A DNA stretch of 26,582 bases from Ichthyophthirius multifiliis (lineage: Eukaryota; Ciliophora; Oligohymenophorea; Hymenostomatida): assembly GCF_000220395.1 (NCBI RefSeq), contig NW_004086109.1:1-26582 (forward strand), given 5' to 3'. The notes beneath the pieces are model-generated. The model did not search any database. It saw only the letters and a list, made by a program, of their open reading frames with translations, and was not told the origin of the DNA. The position numbers were made by a program, and so were the translations under genes. Of the stretch, positions 11,553-22,098 are shown piece by piece. Position 1 is the first letter of the stretch. The number at the start of each line of letters is the position of its first letter.

Positions 11553-13544
11553 TCATTTTTAAAAATTTAAACTGTTTTTATTTGAATTATTTTTTAATAG
11601 AAAATAATTTGATTTATTTTTTAAATTAGGCAAAATTTAATTTTTAACAATTTCTTGGTATTCTTTATCACTATTAACAGGAGTTATGGTATTATTTATT
11701 TATCTATATAATTAAAATTATATACATAAATTTTAATTTTAATTACGGTAATTTAAAATTATCTAAAGAATTCAAAAGTTTAATATTATAAATTTTAGAC
11801 TTTTAATATTGCATGCTACACTAATTTTTTAATTTGTAATATTTTTATGGAGTATAATAATTTTAACTCAAATCAATACTATTTTAATTACTCATTTAAT
11901 AATTTTATTATATTTATTAAGAAAGGCTATGCGTTTTTCTATATGAATCATTATTTTAACCAATCTGGAAATCTTAATGATGCAAACTAAAATATATATT
12001 ATTAAAATCGTTTGCTCCCATACTATTTTAATGAATTTAAGGTAAAATACGATTACGTTCAAAATATTATTATTTATTTTAGTGTTTGATAGATTGAATT
12101 ATTTTACTATTTATATTTTAAAAATACTAATTATTTTATTTTTAAATAATTTCTTGATTATTAATGGCCTTTTCTATTTTTTTATATTCAAAACACTTTA
12201 ATTAAGTACATCTATTTTTTATATAATTAAACATAAGAATCTTCTTCAATGTCTTTTTACATAAAAGTAAATGAATATATTTTTTGAAAAAAAAATGTAT
12301 TTATTCATTTTATTATTTATATACTTTTATAAAATTCTACATATTAACAATACATGTATAAATATCATTTATAGTAATTGGATCTGAAAAATAACCCTCT
12401 CCGCTAATCCACGTATGCTTTAAAGCTTATTATGCAGTCATTCTATCATCAGGATTAAAAGCAGCAGTTTTTAAAAAGAAATGCTTTTAACAGCTTAAAT
12501 AAAAATTAAATACTAAAATAATAAATAAATACTCATTCATATTTTCAGGAAAAACCCATACCGGATTTTTTATTTTTTTTAGGAAATCTTTTTTTTTATC
12601 ATTTTAATTATGTAAAGGATGCTTTCCCATGTTAAATAATATAAATTATATGATTCCAACACTCCAAATGTCAATAGACTTTTTTTTATAAAAATAAATA
12701 ATTAAAAATGAATTAAAAAACTAAATACTTTCTAATATTATTAATTTAAAGCCATTTCAGGAGCCATATATATTAAAGTACCACAATTTTAATTTGTTGT
12801 TAATTAATAATCACTTTAAAAAGATAACCCGAAATCAATAATTTTTATTTCAAATTCTTTAGGACTTTAAGATGGCTTTATTAATATATTTTCTTATAAA
12901 TTATTATTTTTAAATTAAAAAATAAGTTTTTAATTACATGGTTTTAAATCTCTATGGATTATTTAATTTTTATGAATGTAATTTATTGATTGAAGTATAT
13001 TTTTGATTATGTTCTTTATTTCTTCTTCTTTCAAAGGATTATTTTGTTCTTTTCTTATTTATATATAATTATATAAGGTAACTCCGTCTTAAAAAAATTC
13101 CATTACAATAAAAAGATATTCTATAGATTCAAAAGACTATTTTTATATTCATAATAAAAAAATTATCAAATTTATTTTATTACTTTTATAAATCTTATAA
13201 TGTTTTCATGTTGCAGTTTTCTTAAAATTTTAACTTCTTATTTTAATAGTTTTTAATTTTTAAACTATCTTTTATCAATAATCTTTAAATAATAAATACA
13301 TATTAAATTAAAATTAATAAAATCTAATAACCTTTATTGAAACTTATTCCTGACTACTAATTATAGTTGCGGAAATTACAACCGCAAAAGCTCCTTTTCC
13401 TAAAATAGTGTTAAATTAAAATTAATCTTTAAACTAAAAATTATTATCATATTGTTCATCATAAAAATTCAGATATGTTTATTCAATATATTCTTTATAT
13501 CTTTCATCTTGCATATTAATATCTTCAATTCTAATAGTTTTCAT
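11553..13544 (-). CDS. CAMK-like Ser/Thr protein kinase with Gln/Asn-rich tail
   Basis: Eight exons: 13544..13332, 13282..13184, 13136..12938, 12892..12729, 12678..12533, 12493..12325, 12252..11747 and 11703..11553, giving 548 aa. Kinase motifs are complete: glycine loop LGKGAFAVV; catalytic Lys71 in VSIK; HRDLKPQN (165-172); DFG (190-192); CGTLIYMAPE; and SIDIWSVG. The domain closes with FNPDDRMTAQQALKHTWI, typical of CAMK/CDPK kinases. The tail (about 300 onward) is rich in Gln, Asn and Ser with no EF-hand loops, so it is not a calcium-dependent CDPK by sequence. The join at 12253-12324 (72 nt) is in frame and may instead be coding (572 aa). The last join (43 nt) is needed to reach the protein-like segment TPVNSDKEYQEIVKNQILP. 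Substrate and regulator are unknown. Confidence 0.88.
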
Positions 13545-13929
13545 TTATTTATTCTGAATAATAATTTTGGCTTTTTTAATATATTTTTTTATTTAAAATA
13601 AATATGTTAATTTTCGAAAAATATATATAGAAAAATATACATATTAGTTTATTTAATATAAAATAAAAAATTATTAATCAAATATTTTATTAGAATAAAG
13701 AAAAATATTAATCATCTATAATAAATTTTATTTTATCTATTATAAATATGATTTTTAATTAATTATTTTAATAATATAAATGCTAAAAAATTTATACGTT
13801 TTACAATATATAAAAATTATTTTTTAATATAAATAAAAACAATAAAAAAAATGAATTATTAAAAATCTAAAGCAAAAAATATATAATATTCAAATTTATA
13901 AAAACAAATAATTAATTAATAAAAACAAT
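13545..13929. promoter_or_regulatory. Kinase upstream / phosphodiesterase downstream spacer
   Basis: This 385-base, almost pure A+T spacer lies between two leftward genes. It should contain the kinase promoter and the phosphodiesterase 3' UTR. I see no distinct motif and no gene. Confidence 0.45.
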
Positions 13930-16206
13930 TCATTATTATGCTTTTGAATTTTATAAATTTTTTTCTGCTTTTTCCAATTATTCAATTTTCATTTTAAGAT
14001 CTTCTTCATAGAAATCTATAAGTTCAGTCCATTTTTTTTTATTAAGAGCAAAATTACCTAAATCTAATTTAGGAATAAACTTATTAATAGTATCATACAA
14101 AGGAAAGACAACAAAATCAATAAAACCAATCTAGCATTTTGCAGTATTAGTAGTATATCTATCACATAAGTAACTTACAGGAAGATTTCTTTCTTTTTCT
14201 TCATCTCCTTAATTCCAGAATTCTTACATAACTTTTTATGTCCAAACTTTACAAATATCCCAAGGTTTATAAGGATTTGAAATATCTGCAGCATGCAGCA
14301 ATGCATTCATACAAATATCTTTATCTTTATTTTTCGGATTAAAATCTTTTTTTAAAAATAAAATCAAAAATCAAAATAAATAATTACCTTAAGCTTATTA
14401 TCTACCCTTTAACATAGCCAAATCAGAAAAATGAACAGCATTATCGGTATGTAAGATCATATTAATAATTCTCTCCCTCGACTTTTTTTTATCTTCTTTG
14501 CTAAAATTTGTAAATAAGTTAGAGTTATCTTTTGTCATTAAATAAAAAACAGAAAATGAATGATGATTTTCTAAAGGTGATTTATCATTATAACTAATTG
14601 CCAACTCTCCTTTAGAGTTTACCAAAAAAGGATTATTGAATCCTGGATGTTCATAATCATGACCAGCAGCTGCGATATACATAATTCCTATTTCTAAAGA
14701 ATTTAATTCAGCAACTTAGATAAATTCGCAACTTTATATAAAAAAATGTACTGTCTTTTTTTTATAGAAATATAAAAAAACAAATGAAAAAATATTTGAC
14801 ATAAAATATAAAAAAAGAAAACCTAAGTGACATCAAATGCATGAACATTATTATGATAAGGGTTATTTTTATATCCAGCAGATATATGATTTGACCAATT
14901 CCACAAGTGGTTTGGATCTATTTTGGCAGTGTTATTAATATCATAACGATTAAATAAATAAATTAGTAAATATGCTAAATTATTTTTCTTTAGTTCTTGA
15001 TAATATTTGAAAACCTAAAAGTCTATATTATCTATTGTTTCAAAATATTTTAAAAATTCTTCAGGGACTTTCATAGACTGATATTATAAATTAACTAATT
15101 AAGTTTTTTAGTCTTCTGCTTTTTAGGCATTGGAATTTAATTGATTTTTCAATTATTTGTCTAGTACTGTTTATTATTTTTTCTTTTTAGAATTCTATTC
15201 TGTATTTGCATATATATTAACCCATTTTGCCGCTTCAGTATCTTCAAATATTGGATCATAAATTTTATTATTTTCTATTTATTTTATGCACCTTTTTATA
15301 TTACAAATTTATATAAAACAATGACACAAATTATAATTACCAATCAATTTATTTAATTAAAATTATATCATCAACATTTTTTTTTATATTATTCATTATT
15401 TCTAAAATTCTTTCCATTGAAGTTTTTACACTTGAATTAGAAGATGTTATTTATATAACTTTGAATTAGCTAACCTAATAAAGAGTATTAAATTAATAAA
15501 AAATAAAATAAATAAGTTATTTTTACCTTTCTGAAAACTAAAAAAAGTCTCATAAATCTAAATATACCTCTAAGTATTTTAGAAATAGTAGTAAATTAAG
15601 AATCATTAAGTACAATATCAAGTACTAATATTACAATTGAAGCCACCATAATTATCATATCAACTAATAACCACTTATCTTTAAAATAAACCTATTTACA
15701 ATTAAATATATATTTTTAATAAAATTAAATATATATACTTGAATAGAAAAAGTATACATTTTCAGAAAAATTTCAATTTAAAAAATAAACAATATAACTA
15801 ATTCAATATATTAAAATACTTTTATAACACTTTGTATTTCTTTATTATATTTATTATCTCTAGTATCTATAGCAAAATATACAAAAACAATTATTGTAAA
15901 TATAATAACTAAAATTATAATCCAATTATCAAAAGATCTACTCATTAATATACGCTTCAATTTTTCTTTTACTGATTATTATTTTTATATTTAATTTATA
16001 TCTATAAATTTTGAAGCCCTTACAGCCAGTTATTATTTTGCTGGCATTATATTACTCTTTTTATTTTCTTCGAGGAGACTATATCTTTTTTCATGTTATT
16101 AGTTTATTTGAGGTTATATTTTAATGTCACTTTCATTATTTTTTAATGGAAGGTTTGTGTTTAATTAATTTTTATCTATATTTTGTTCATTTTACTTATT
16201 ATTCAT
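13930..16206 (-). CDS. Voltage-sensor-like domain fused to class I cyclic-nucleotide phosphodiesterase
   Basis: Six exons: 16206..15739, 15691..15527, 15474..15341, 15291..14823, 14754..14388 and 14345..13930, giving 672 aa. Class I PDEs hydrolyse cAMP or cGMP. The catalytic half keeps HNNVH (402-406), HDYEH (444-448), HAADIS (552-557), the RNLPVSYLCDR segment and the nucleotide-selecting Gln in KCQIGFIDF. The N-terminal half carries four helices laid out as S1-S4 of a cation-channel voltage sensor: S1 about 95-113; S2 133-151 with FQIEIFLKMY; S3 163-183 with YFKDKWLLVDMIIMV; S4 about 192-211 with Arg197, 201, 204 and 210. No pore helices follow; a cytosolic Gln/Lys-rich linker leads straight to the PDE. 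The start ATG at 16206 is the first in the frame that carries through. cAMP versus cGMP preference cannot be read by eye. Voltage control is inference from the fold. Confidence 0.92.
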
Positions 16207-16907
16207 TTACTAAATGATAGTTTTTTTTATTTAATTTTTAATATATAATATTTTATAAAAAAATTAATGTTTAATTGTTAAATAATAATCTAATATTTTT
16301 TTTACTAAAACCCACAGTTTTATTATTAAATATTTATTTTAATTTTAAAATAAAAAATGCTAATTAATTTATTTTTAACAAGTCATAATTATTTTATGCA
16401 TTTTAATTTAAAATTTTTATGAATAATACACAAAAATAAAAGCAAAATAATAATATTATTTATATGTATACTATTTCTTATATTATTTTTTAATTATTTC
16501 TTTTTATTTTATTTAAATCAAAATGTTGTTAGCTTTATAATTTTAAATTGGAAAATTATTACTATAAATACTAATATGTGTGTTTTTAAAACAATTTTAT
16601 ATTATTAAAATTAAATTTTGAAATCAATAAAAAATAAAATTTAATTAAAATAAATTTTATAAAATAATTTAACTAGTTGATGTTAAAATATACATATTAT
16701 TTTTTGTGAAACCAGTTTAATTTATGTTTTTTTAAATTACTTAATATGATTGAAAGAAATAAAATCAATAATTTTTAATTAAAAAATTATTTAAATTTTA
16801 TAAATATAATTTATAAAAATATGAATAAAATATTCATATTTTAATAAAAAAATCATATAGAATGAATTAAATTAATAGACATAAAGAATATATTGACATA
16901 ATTTAAT
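16207..16907. promoter_or_regulatory. Upstream spacer of the phosphodiesterase gene
   Basis: About 700 bases of A+T-rich DNA separate the phosphodiesterase start from the macro-domain gene's stop. It should hold the phosphodiesterase promoter. No gene, RNA or repeat is recognised. Confidence 0.45.
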
Positions 16908-17642
16908 TCATTCATTAATATTTAATATATATTAAGACATATTTAAAATTAAAGGTTTATTTTCATCATCTTAGCAAAATTCTTTTAAATTATCATTATA
17001 AATTGATTAGATACTTTAATCTAAATTTCCTTTTTCGAAGATTTTCTTATAAATATTATTTATATCTTCATTTTTATTAATAATAACAATTTTATTTACA
17101 TATTATTAATTTCCCATAAGCAATTCTAAAAATACATCGTAAAATTTTTAAGCACAAAACTGTAAGGGAATTCCAAACAAATCAATTCCATCTTGACAAA
17201 ACCCAATACTATAAGATTTTAATTTCTAAGCCTTTAATAAACATTATTTTATACACTCCTCAAATTGTTCTAATTCTTAATTATTTCCGCCTCTCCACAA
17301 AGGAAGAATTTAATGTATTATATGTTAACAATTTTATAATTTTCCAGGACCAGATTCAATTGTATCAAACTTTTTTATTTTATTTTTACTATCTATATTT
17401 AATTTTCTTTAAGCTTGTATTTAATTTAACTCTTCTTACAGTTCTTGATTTAATGCATTTTTTAAGATAAATGAAAATCTATTTTACAATAAAAAATCTG
17501 ACCAATTAACTATAGATCCTAATTATTCATTTATTATTGATCCTTAAATAATTTATATTTTTATATTATTAACTTTTTATTCGAATATTAATATATTCTC
17601 TATTTTTTTTCTTCTCACGCATAAACATATAGATTATCCCAT
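16908..17642 (-). CDS. Divergent macro-domain protein with lipid-anchor-like N-terminus
   Basis: One uninterrupted exon of 244 aa. Macro domains bind or cleave ADP-ribose and its derivatives. The fold signature is readable in order: first strand and loop IKIIQ-like IQIIQGSIINEQLGSIVNW (the family has GDIT...DAIVNAAN), the helix NALNQELQEELNQ, then SGPGKLQNCQHIIHQILPLW, and the phosphate-loop region SIGFCQDGIDLFGIP. The usual Asp of GD(I/V) is Ser, and the Gly-rich GGGVAxAI loop is replaced by a hydrophobic stretch, so catalysis is doubtful. The protein starts MGQSICLCVRRKK: Gly2 with a Ser nearby and two Cys followed by basic residues fits N-myristoylation plus palmitoylation. That would tether it to a membrane. 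The ATG at 17642 is the only start that yields this motif and the complete domain. Confidence 0.8.
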
Positions 17643-17748
17643 TTTTATATAAAATATTTTTTCTTATTTTAATGAATATATTATAATAAAAGTAATAAAA
17701 ATATTATAAAATAATAAATATTATATATTAAGCAATTAAAAAAAAAAA

Positions 17749-18367
17749 TCAGTTTTATTTATTATATTTTAATGAATTAATTTAATTCAAATTATTTAGT
17801 GAATTGAGCCTTTACTCTTTTTTCAAATTATCAGAATAAGTTTTACATTAATTAATTATTTTTTTTACTTAATATTTATAATCCATATTTTTTTAAGGGG
17901 ATATAAAATTTCTAAAATTACTGTTTCGTTTGTTATTTATAAAATCTAAGTTTTTATCTATCTAAGGCAAAAAAATATATTTTAAATTATTCTAAGTAGC
18001 ATTGTGAATATCTGATGCAAAATCCTAACTATTTCTTCTATATAGTTTTTGAAGTTTTTCTAAAATATCTTATATTTTTGATTCTTTCAAAACTTATTTA
18101 TGAAACTTTTCACTCCAAAATTCATTTGTGTATATTTTTCCTGACTTTTTTTATTTGCTTTTTTTTAAATATTTTCAAATTTTATATTTATTTATAGTAT
18201 ATTTTTTATATTTTTACTTTTACTTTTTAATTTATATTTTATTTTTCCTTATTATTTAAATTATAGTTATGCTAATCATCATTAATTTATCGTTTTGTAT
18301 AAATTTCTATAGTGTTTTTTCTGTCTAAAATATCCTTATCTTTTATTATTATTTGAATATCTGACAT
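17749..18367 (-). CDS. Small hypothetical protein
   Basis: Two exons, 18367..18224 and 18144..17749, give about 179 aa. I do not recognise a family. Exon 1 begins MSDIQIIIKDKDILDRK and exon 2 contains TNEFWSEKFHKQVLKES and later SDIHNATQNNLKYIF; composition is polar, Asn/Lys/Gln-rich and clearly protein-like compared with the flanks. The frame changes between the two segments, and a 79-nt GT-AG intron (18145-18223) joins them; a second donor six bases further into the gene's 3' direction is equally compatible and would add two residues. Only 106 bases separate its stop from the ATG of the macro-domain gene. No signal peptide or membrane helix is visible. Confidence 0.6.
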
Positions 18368-18529
18368 TACTCTGTAATGCTAATTGTATAATTTTTATAC
18401 TTTTTTTTTTTCCATTTTTATATCAAAACTTAAATAAAATTTAATTTTTTTTTATAATTTATTTAATTATTTTACTTTTTTTATAATTAAAAAAAAATAT
18501 ATTTTAGAAAATAAAAACGAAAAAATTAA

Positions 18530-19686
18530 TCAAAACAAAATACTATTAAAATATGTTTAAGTTGATAAAAGCCTCGCTGTATTATCAGCACTAGTTGATA
18601 AAATCAGTTAATTATTAGGATGAAAAGTACTTAAAACAACTCTATCTGTATGATTTTTAATACAATTTTCTAACCTGCTTTCATCTAAATTATAAATACA
18701 AATAGTTTTATCAAATGAACTACTGATTATATACTTTCCAGTATTATCAAATTCACAAGATCTACATTCATTTGAATGAACATTAATGCTTTGTAAATGT
18801 TTTTCTGTATTTCTTAAATCCCAAACAGTAATAAGGCCATTAGTATGCCCTACAGAAGACAATGACCCATTTTTTTAAATAGAAATATAATTTAAACTTC
18901 CGAATTTTTAACTATTAATATTAATCTTATTTATTGCTTTTTAACTTTAAATATCCCATATATTAATACAACTATCTTTGCTTACAGAAATAATAGTATT
19001 ACCATTAAAATCAATCTTTTTTTTATTTTTAAATAAAATAATATAAAAAATACATCGAATGAATTTATGGCTTCTTAGTGGCCTTTGAATTAAGTCAAAA
19101 GACTTGATTTTTATATATCCCAATATAAAATATCTGTGTTTGCACTTCCTGCTGACATTAATTTGGTTGAACATGGTAAAAACTTTAATTTTCTAACAAT
19201 GCCTTTAGGGCCGATTAATTTTTATGTGCAAAAGTCAATATTTTGAAAAGGATATTTAGGCGCTTTTATTACTTTTATTTCAAAATCATTAGATCCTGTG
19301 CTTATAAGTTCTCCGTTTTTACTCCAATCTATAGTATATATAGAACCAGGATGATGATTTTATTTTTCCCATAACACTTAAGGAGGTTAATCCTTTTATC
19401 ATTAATTTTATTTATAAATATTAAAATTATTTTATTTTTACTTATTTATAGTTATTGAATATATCATCTATTGAATATGCCTTTATAGAACGAGAGTTAG
19501 TTCCTAATACGAAATATTCTCCAGTTTAATTAAAAGATGCGGTCCTTATAGGCTATGTGTCGAGAATTATGGCAGCCTCTATCAAATTTTAGTAAATATT
19601 TTTAATATTAATATAATCATCTGTATTATTTTTAATAAATTATTATGAAATTTATTATTATTACTATTATTATTACAATTATTATT

Positions 19687-19717
<31 letters not shown>

Positions 19718-21114
19718 TTATTATTATATATAATTTTATTATTATTATTCGTTTTAATTTTAAATTTTTTCAGTTTTTTTTTATTTTTAATTATCATTTT
19801 CATCAAATTATTAATAAATTTATTTTTTTTATAATCCTTTTTATTATTTTTGTTATTGTGTTTCTTATAAATCACTTTTATTTTATTAATATTATTCAAT
19901 TTATTACTATTTTTATTATTACTATTATAAATTTTATTCATCTATTATTTTATTTGGCAATTTTTCTTTTTAATTTTTTGTTTATTAATTATTTTTATTT
20001 TGAATTTATATATTTTGTTCTTATTATTTAATTATATCTTATTATAATTATTATTACTTTTCTTAATTTTTTTATTATTATTTTTAACATTTCGGTGTTT
20101 ATTATTATTATATTGCTATATCACTATTTTTAGTTTATAATGTTGGATTAACACTTTAAGAAGCAATTTATAAAAATTAATTTTCTTTTTAAAGTAGACA
20201 TTAACTTTTAATAAATTCTAGATTGAATTATTCACTTTGCTAAAATATGATTTTGTATTTATTTTCTTTTTTAAAACTTATAAATGAATTATTTAATAAG
20301 TTAATATTAATTTATTAGTTTTAATTTTCAAGTAAAAACATTTTTTTTTTTTCTTTTTCTATTAATTCTAAATTAACTAGTCTTTCAATTAGCATATACA
20401 AGCTGTTTTAAGCTTCAATTTAATTCAACTCTACTGGATAAAATGCCTATAAACAATTTTTAACTTTTTCAAAGCATTCTAATCTACCCTACATATAATA
20501 TATAAATACATATATTTATTTATAAATATATATATATATATATATTTTTATATATAAATATATTTAAAATTTATAATTATACACTTTCTGGTGACCAATT
20601 TGCAAAGTCAGAATGGTCTTTTAAATTTGGAAGGCTTAAAAGATAAAATAAATAATTATAATTATCGTTTGTAGTTAGTTATTTTATTATTTTTAATAAT
20701 TAGACTATTTTGTCTTGTTCAGGATCAATTTCTAATTATTCTAAATAAAATTATTTATTTATTTCATACAACACTTAATTTATTTTTTATCCAAATTTAT
20801 CATAAAAAGGATTTAAATATACTAATGTTTCTTCAAATTATCCTTCCAATATTAATTAACGCAATAGCTTTATTTCTTCTGTGTAATTTTTTAAATATGT
20901 CTTTTTTACATTTTTTTATAAATTAATATTAATATTAATATAATATAATATACTTAGCTTTCATTTTCTAATGATATCAATGTTTTATAATAATTATTTT
21001 ATTCTAAATATTTCTTGATATATAATATTTTTTATTAATAAAGATAAAAATTATTTTATTATTATTTACTAAAATTAAAACCAAAATTTAATTTTCATTA
21101 ATATTTATTTCCAT
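18530..21114 (-). CDS. WDR47: WDR47-like protein: LisH, CTLH, polyglutamine linker, WD40 repeats
   Basis: Six exons: 21114..21082, 21013..20954, 20900..20583, 20488..19442, 19392..19054 and 19015..18530, giving 760 aa. Animal WDR47 binds microtubules with CAMSAP proteins and is needed for ciliary central-pair microtubules. A LisH motif (ILKYLEQNNYYKTLISLENE) begins at residue 10; the CTLH follows with LRQLILEGQFEE (44-55). The segment LSLPNLKDHSDFANWSPES then matches the WDR47-specific region after CTLH. Residues about 250-416 are Gln-rich, with an almost pure Gln tract at 391-416. WD40 blades fill about 437-760, including GSIYTIDWSKNGELISTGSND, HTNGLITVWDLRN and a terminal STSADNTARLL. All exon lengths are multiples of three (phase 0). 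The first short exon and the 94-nt TA-rich intron are the least certain parts. Confidence 0.88.
19652..19727 (-). repeat. In-frame TAA/TAG trinucleotide repeat encoding polyglutamine
   Basis: On the plus strand this reads as (ATT)n with a few interruptions. In the frame of the WDR47-like gene it is a run of TAA codons, with a TAG and a few other codons, giving a near-continuous Gln tract. The same DNA reads as poly-Asn or poly-Ile in other frames, which produces long false open frames on both strands. The flanking coding sequence fixes the glutamine frame. Confidence 0.85.
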
Positions 21115-21548
21115 ATTTTAATTTTAATATTAAAATAAAAAAAATTAAAAATTATTATAGATTAAAATATATTTTTTTTATATTAATAAATTATTTCATA
21201 TAGAAAAGTGTTTTATAAACTTATATATAATAATCTTTTAAGTTATATCTTTATTTTATTATGTAATTAATTTTATATTTTAATAGGATACTTAAAATTT
21301 TTATCATTACAAACATAAATTTTATTTTAACTTCTAATTTAAAATATTTTTTTAAATTTTAAAAAATATATTAACAATAATAATTCTACATAAAAATAAA
21401 TAAAAAGGAAAAAATAGAAAAAGCGAAAAATAAAATAAAATGAAAAACTAAAAAAAAATATTTAAAATAAATTTTAAAAAACAGTAAAAACTCTATCACA
21501 AACTCAAACAAAAAACATACAATATAAAAATGCGAAAAAAAAATGATA
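21115..21548. promoter_or_regulatory. WDR47-like gene upstream / H2A.Z downstream spacer
   Basis: A 434-base A+T-rich spacer between two leftward genes. It has an A-rich stretch at about 21360-21550, on the 3' side of the histone gene. No histone-type 3' stem-loop is evident, consistent with a polyadenylated replacement histone, but this is a by-eye check. Confidence 0.4.
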
Positions 21549-22098
21549 TCAATTTTATTATTCAGTTAGTTTGGTTTTTGATTTAGTAGATTGTTTTCCT
21601 AATAAAGCTTTATGAATATGAGGAATAACACCACCTCCTGCAACAGTAGCTTTAATCAAAATGTCTAATTCTTCATCTCCTCTAATAGCTAATAATAAGT
21701 GTCTAGGAGAGATTCTTCTAACTTTAAAATCCTTTGAAGCATTTCCAGCTAATTCTAATACTTCAGCTGTCAAATATTCAAGTATGGCAGCAGTATATAC
21801 AGCAGAAGTAGAACCAACCCTATTTTTGGCACTAACTCTATTCTTTAAGAATCTATGAATTCTACCAACTGGGAACTGTTATATTTTTTTTAATTGAAAA
21901 TTCTCCTTTATAACTTTTTTTATTTTACTTATAATCCTGCTTTATAAGAACGAGATTGAGGATTCTTCTTACTTTTTCCAGATCCAACTTTTCCTCCTTT
22001 TCCTCCTTTTCCACCTTTCCCTCCTTTTCCTCCTTTTCCACTTGTCTTTATTTATTTATATTTTTATTAATTTTATATTATTATAATTTTTTTACCAT
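21549..22098 (-). CDS. H2A.Z: Histone H2A.Z variant
   Basis: Three exons, 22098..22096, 22045..21929 and 21875..21549, give 148 aa. H2A.Z replaces H2A at promoters; the Tetrahymena version (hv1) marks the transcribed macronucleus. The histone fold is nearly identical to hv1: [36 protein letters not shown], and the H2A.Z-specific acidic-patch run [19 protein letters not shown] followed by [10 protein letters not shown]. The N-terminal tail is a GGK repeat with six evenly spaced Lys plus one more, the known acetylation platform of this variant. Introns are 50 and 53 nt. The first intron follows the ATG directly, so exon 1 contributes only Met. Two TAA codons near the end are glutamine; TGA at 21549-21551 ends the protein (...LTEQQN). 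Confidence 0.95.

Noticed and set aside
11847-12089. A plus-strand Asn/Tyr-rich open frame with a plausible GT-AG intron
   Set aside because: It is antisense to the Gln/Asn/Ser-rich tail of the kinase. The minus-strand reading is longer, has a better residue mix and continues from the kinase domain.
11553-13544. Calcium-dependent CDPK with EF-hands
   Set aside because: No DxDxDG-type loop is present in any exon of the tail.
18015-18197. Short plus-strand Phe/Leu-rich frame
   Set aside because: Antisense to the small hypothetical protein at 17749-18367; it only reflects the reverse of Lys/Asn-rich codons.
19582-20031. Long Asn-rich (minus) and Ile/Phe-rich (plus) open frames
   Set aside because: Both are shadows of the TAA polyglutamine tract and Gln-rich linker of the WDR47-like gene; flanking LisH and WD40 segments fix the glutamine frame.
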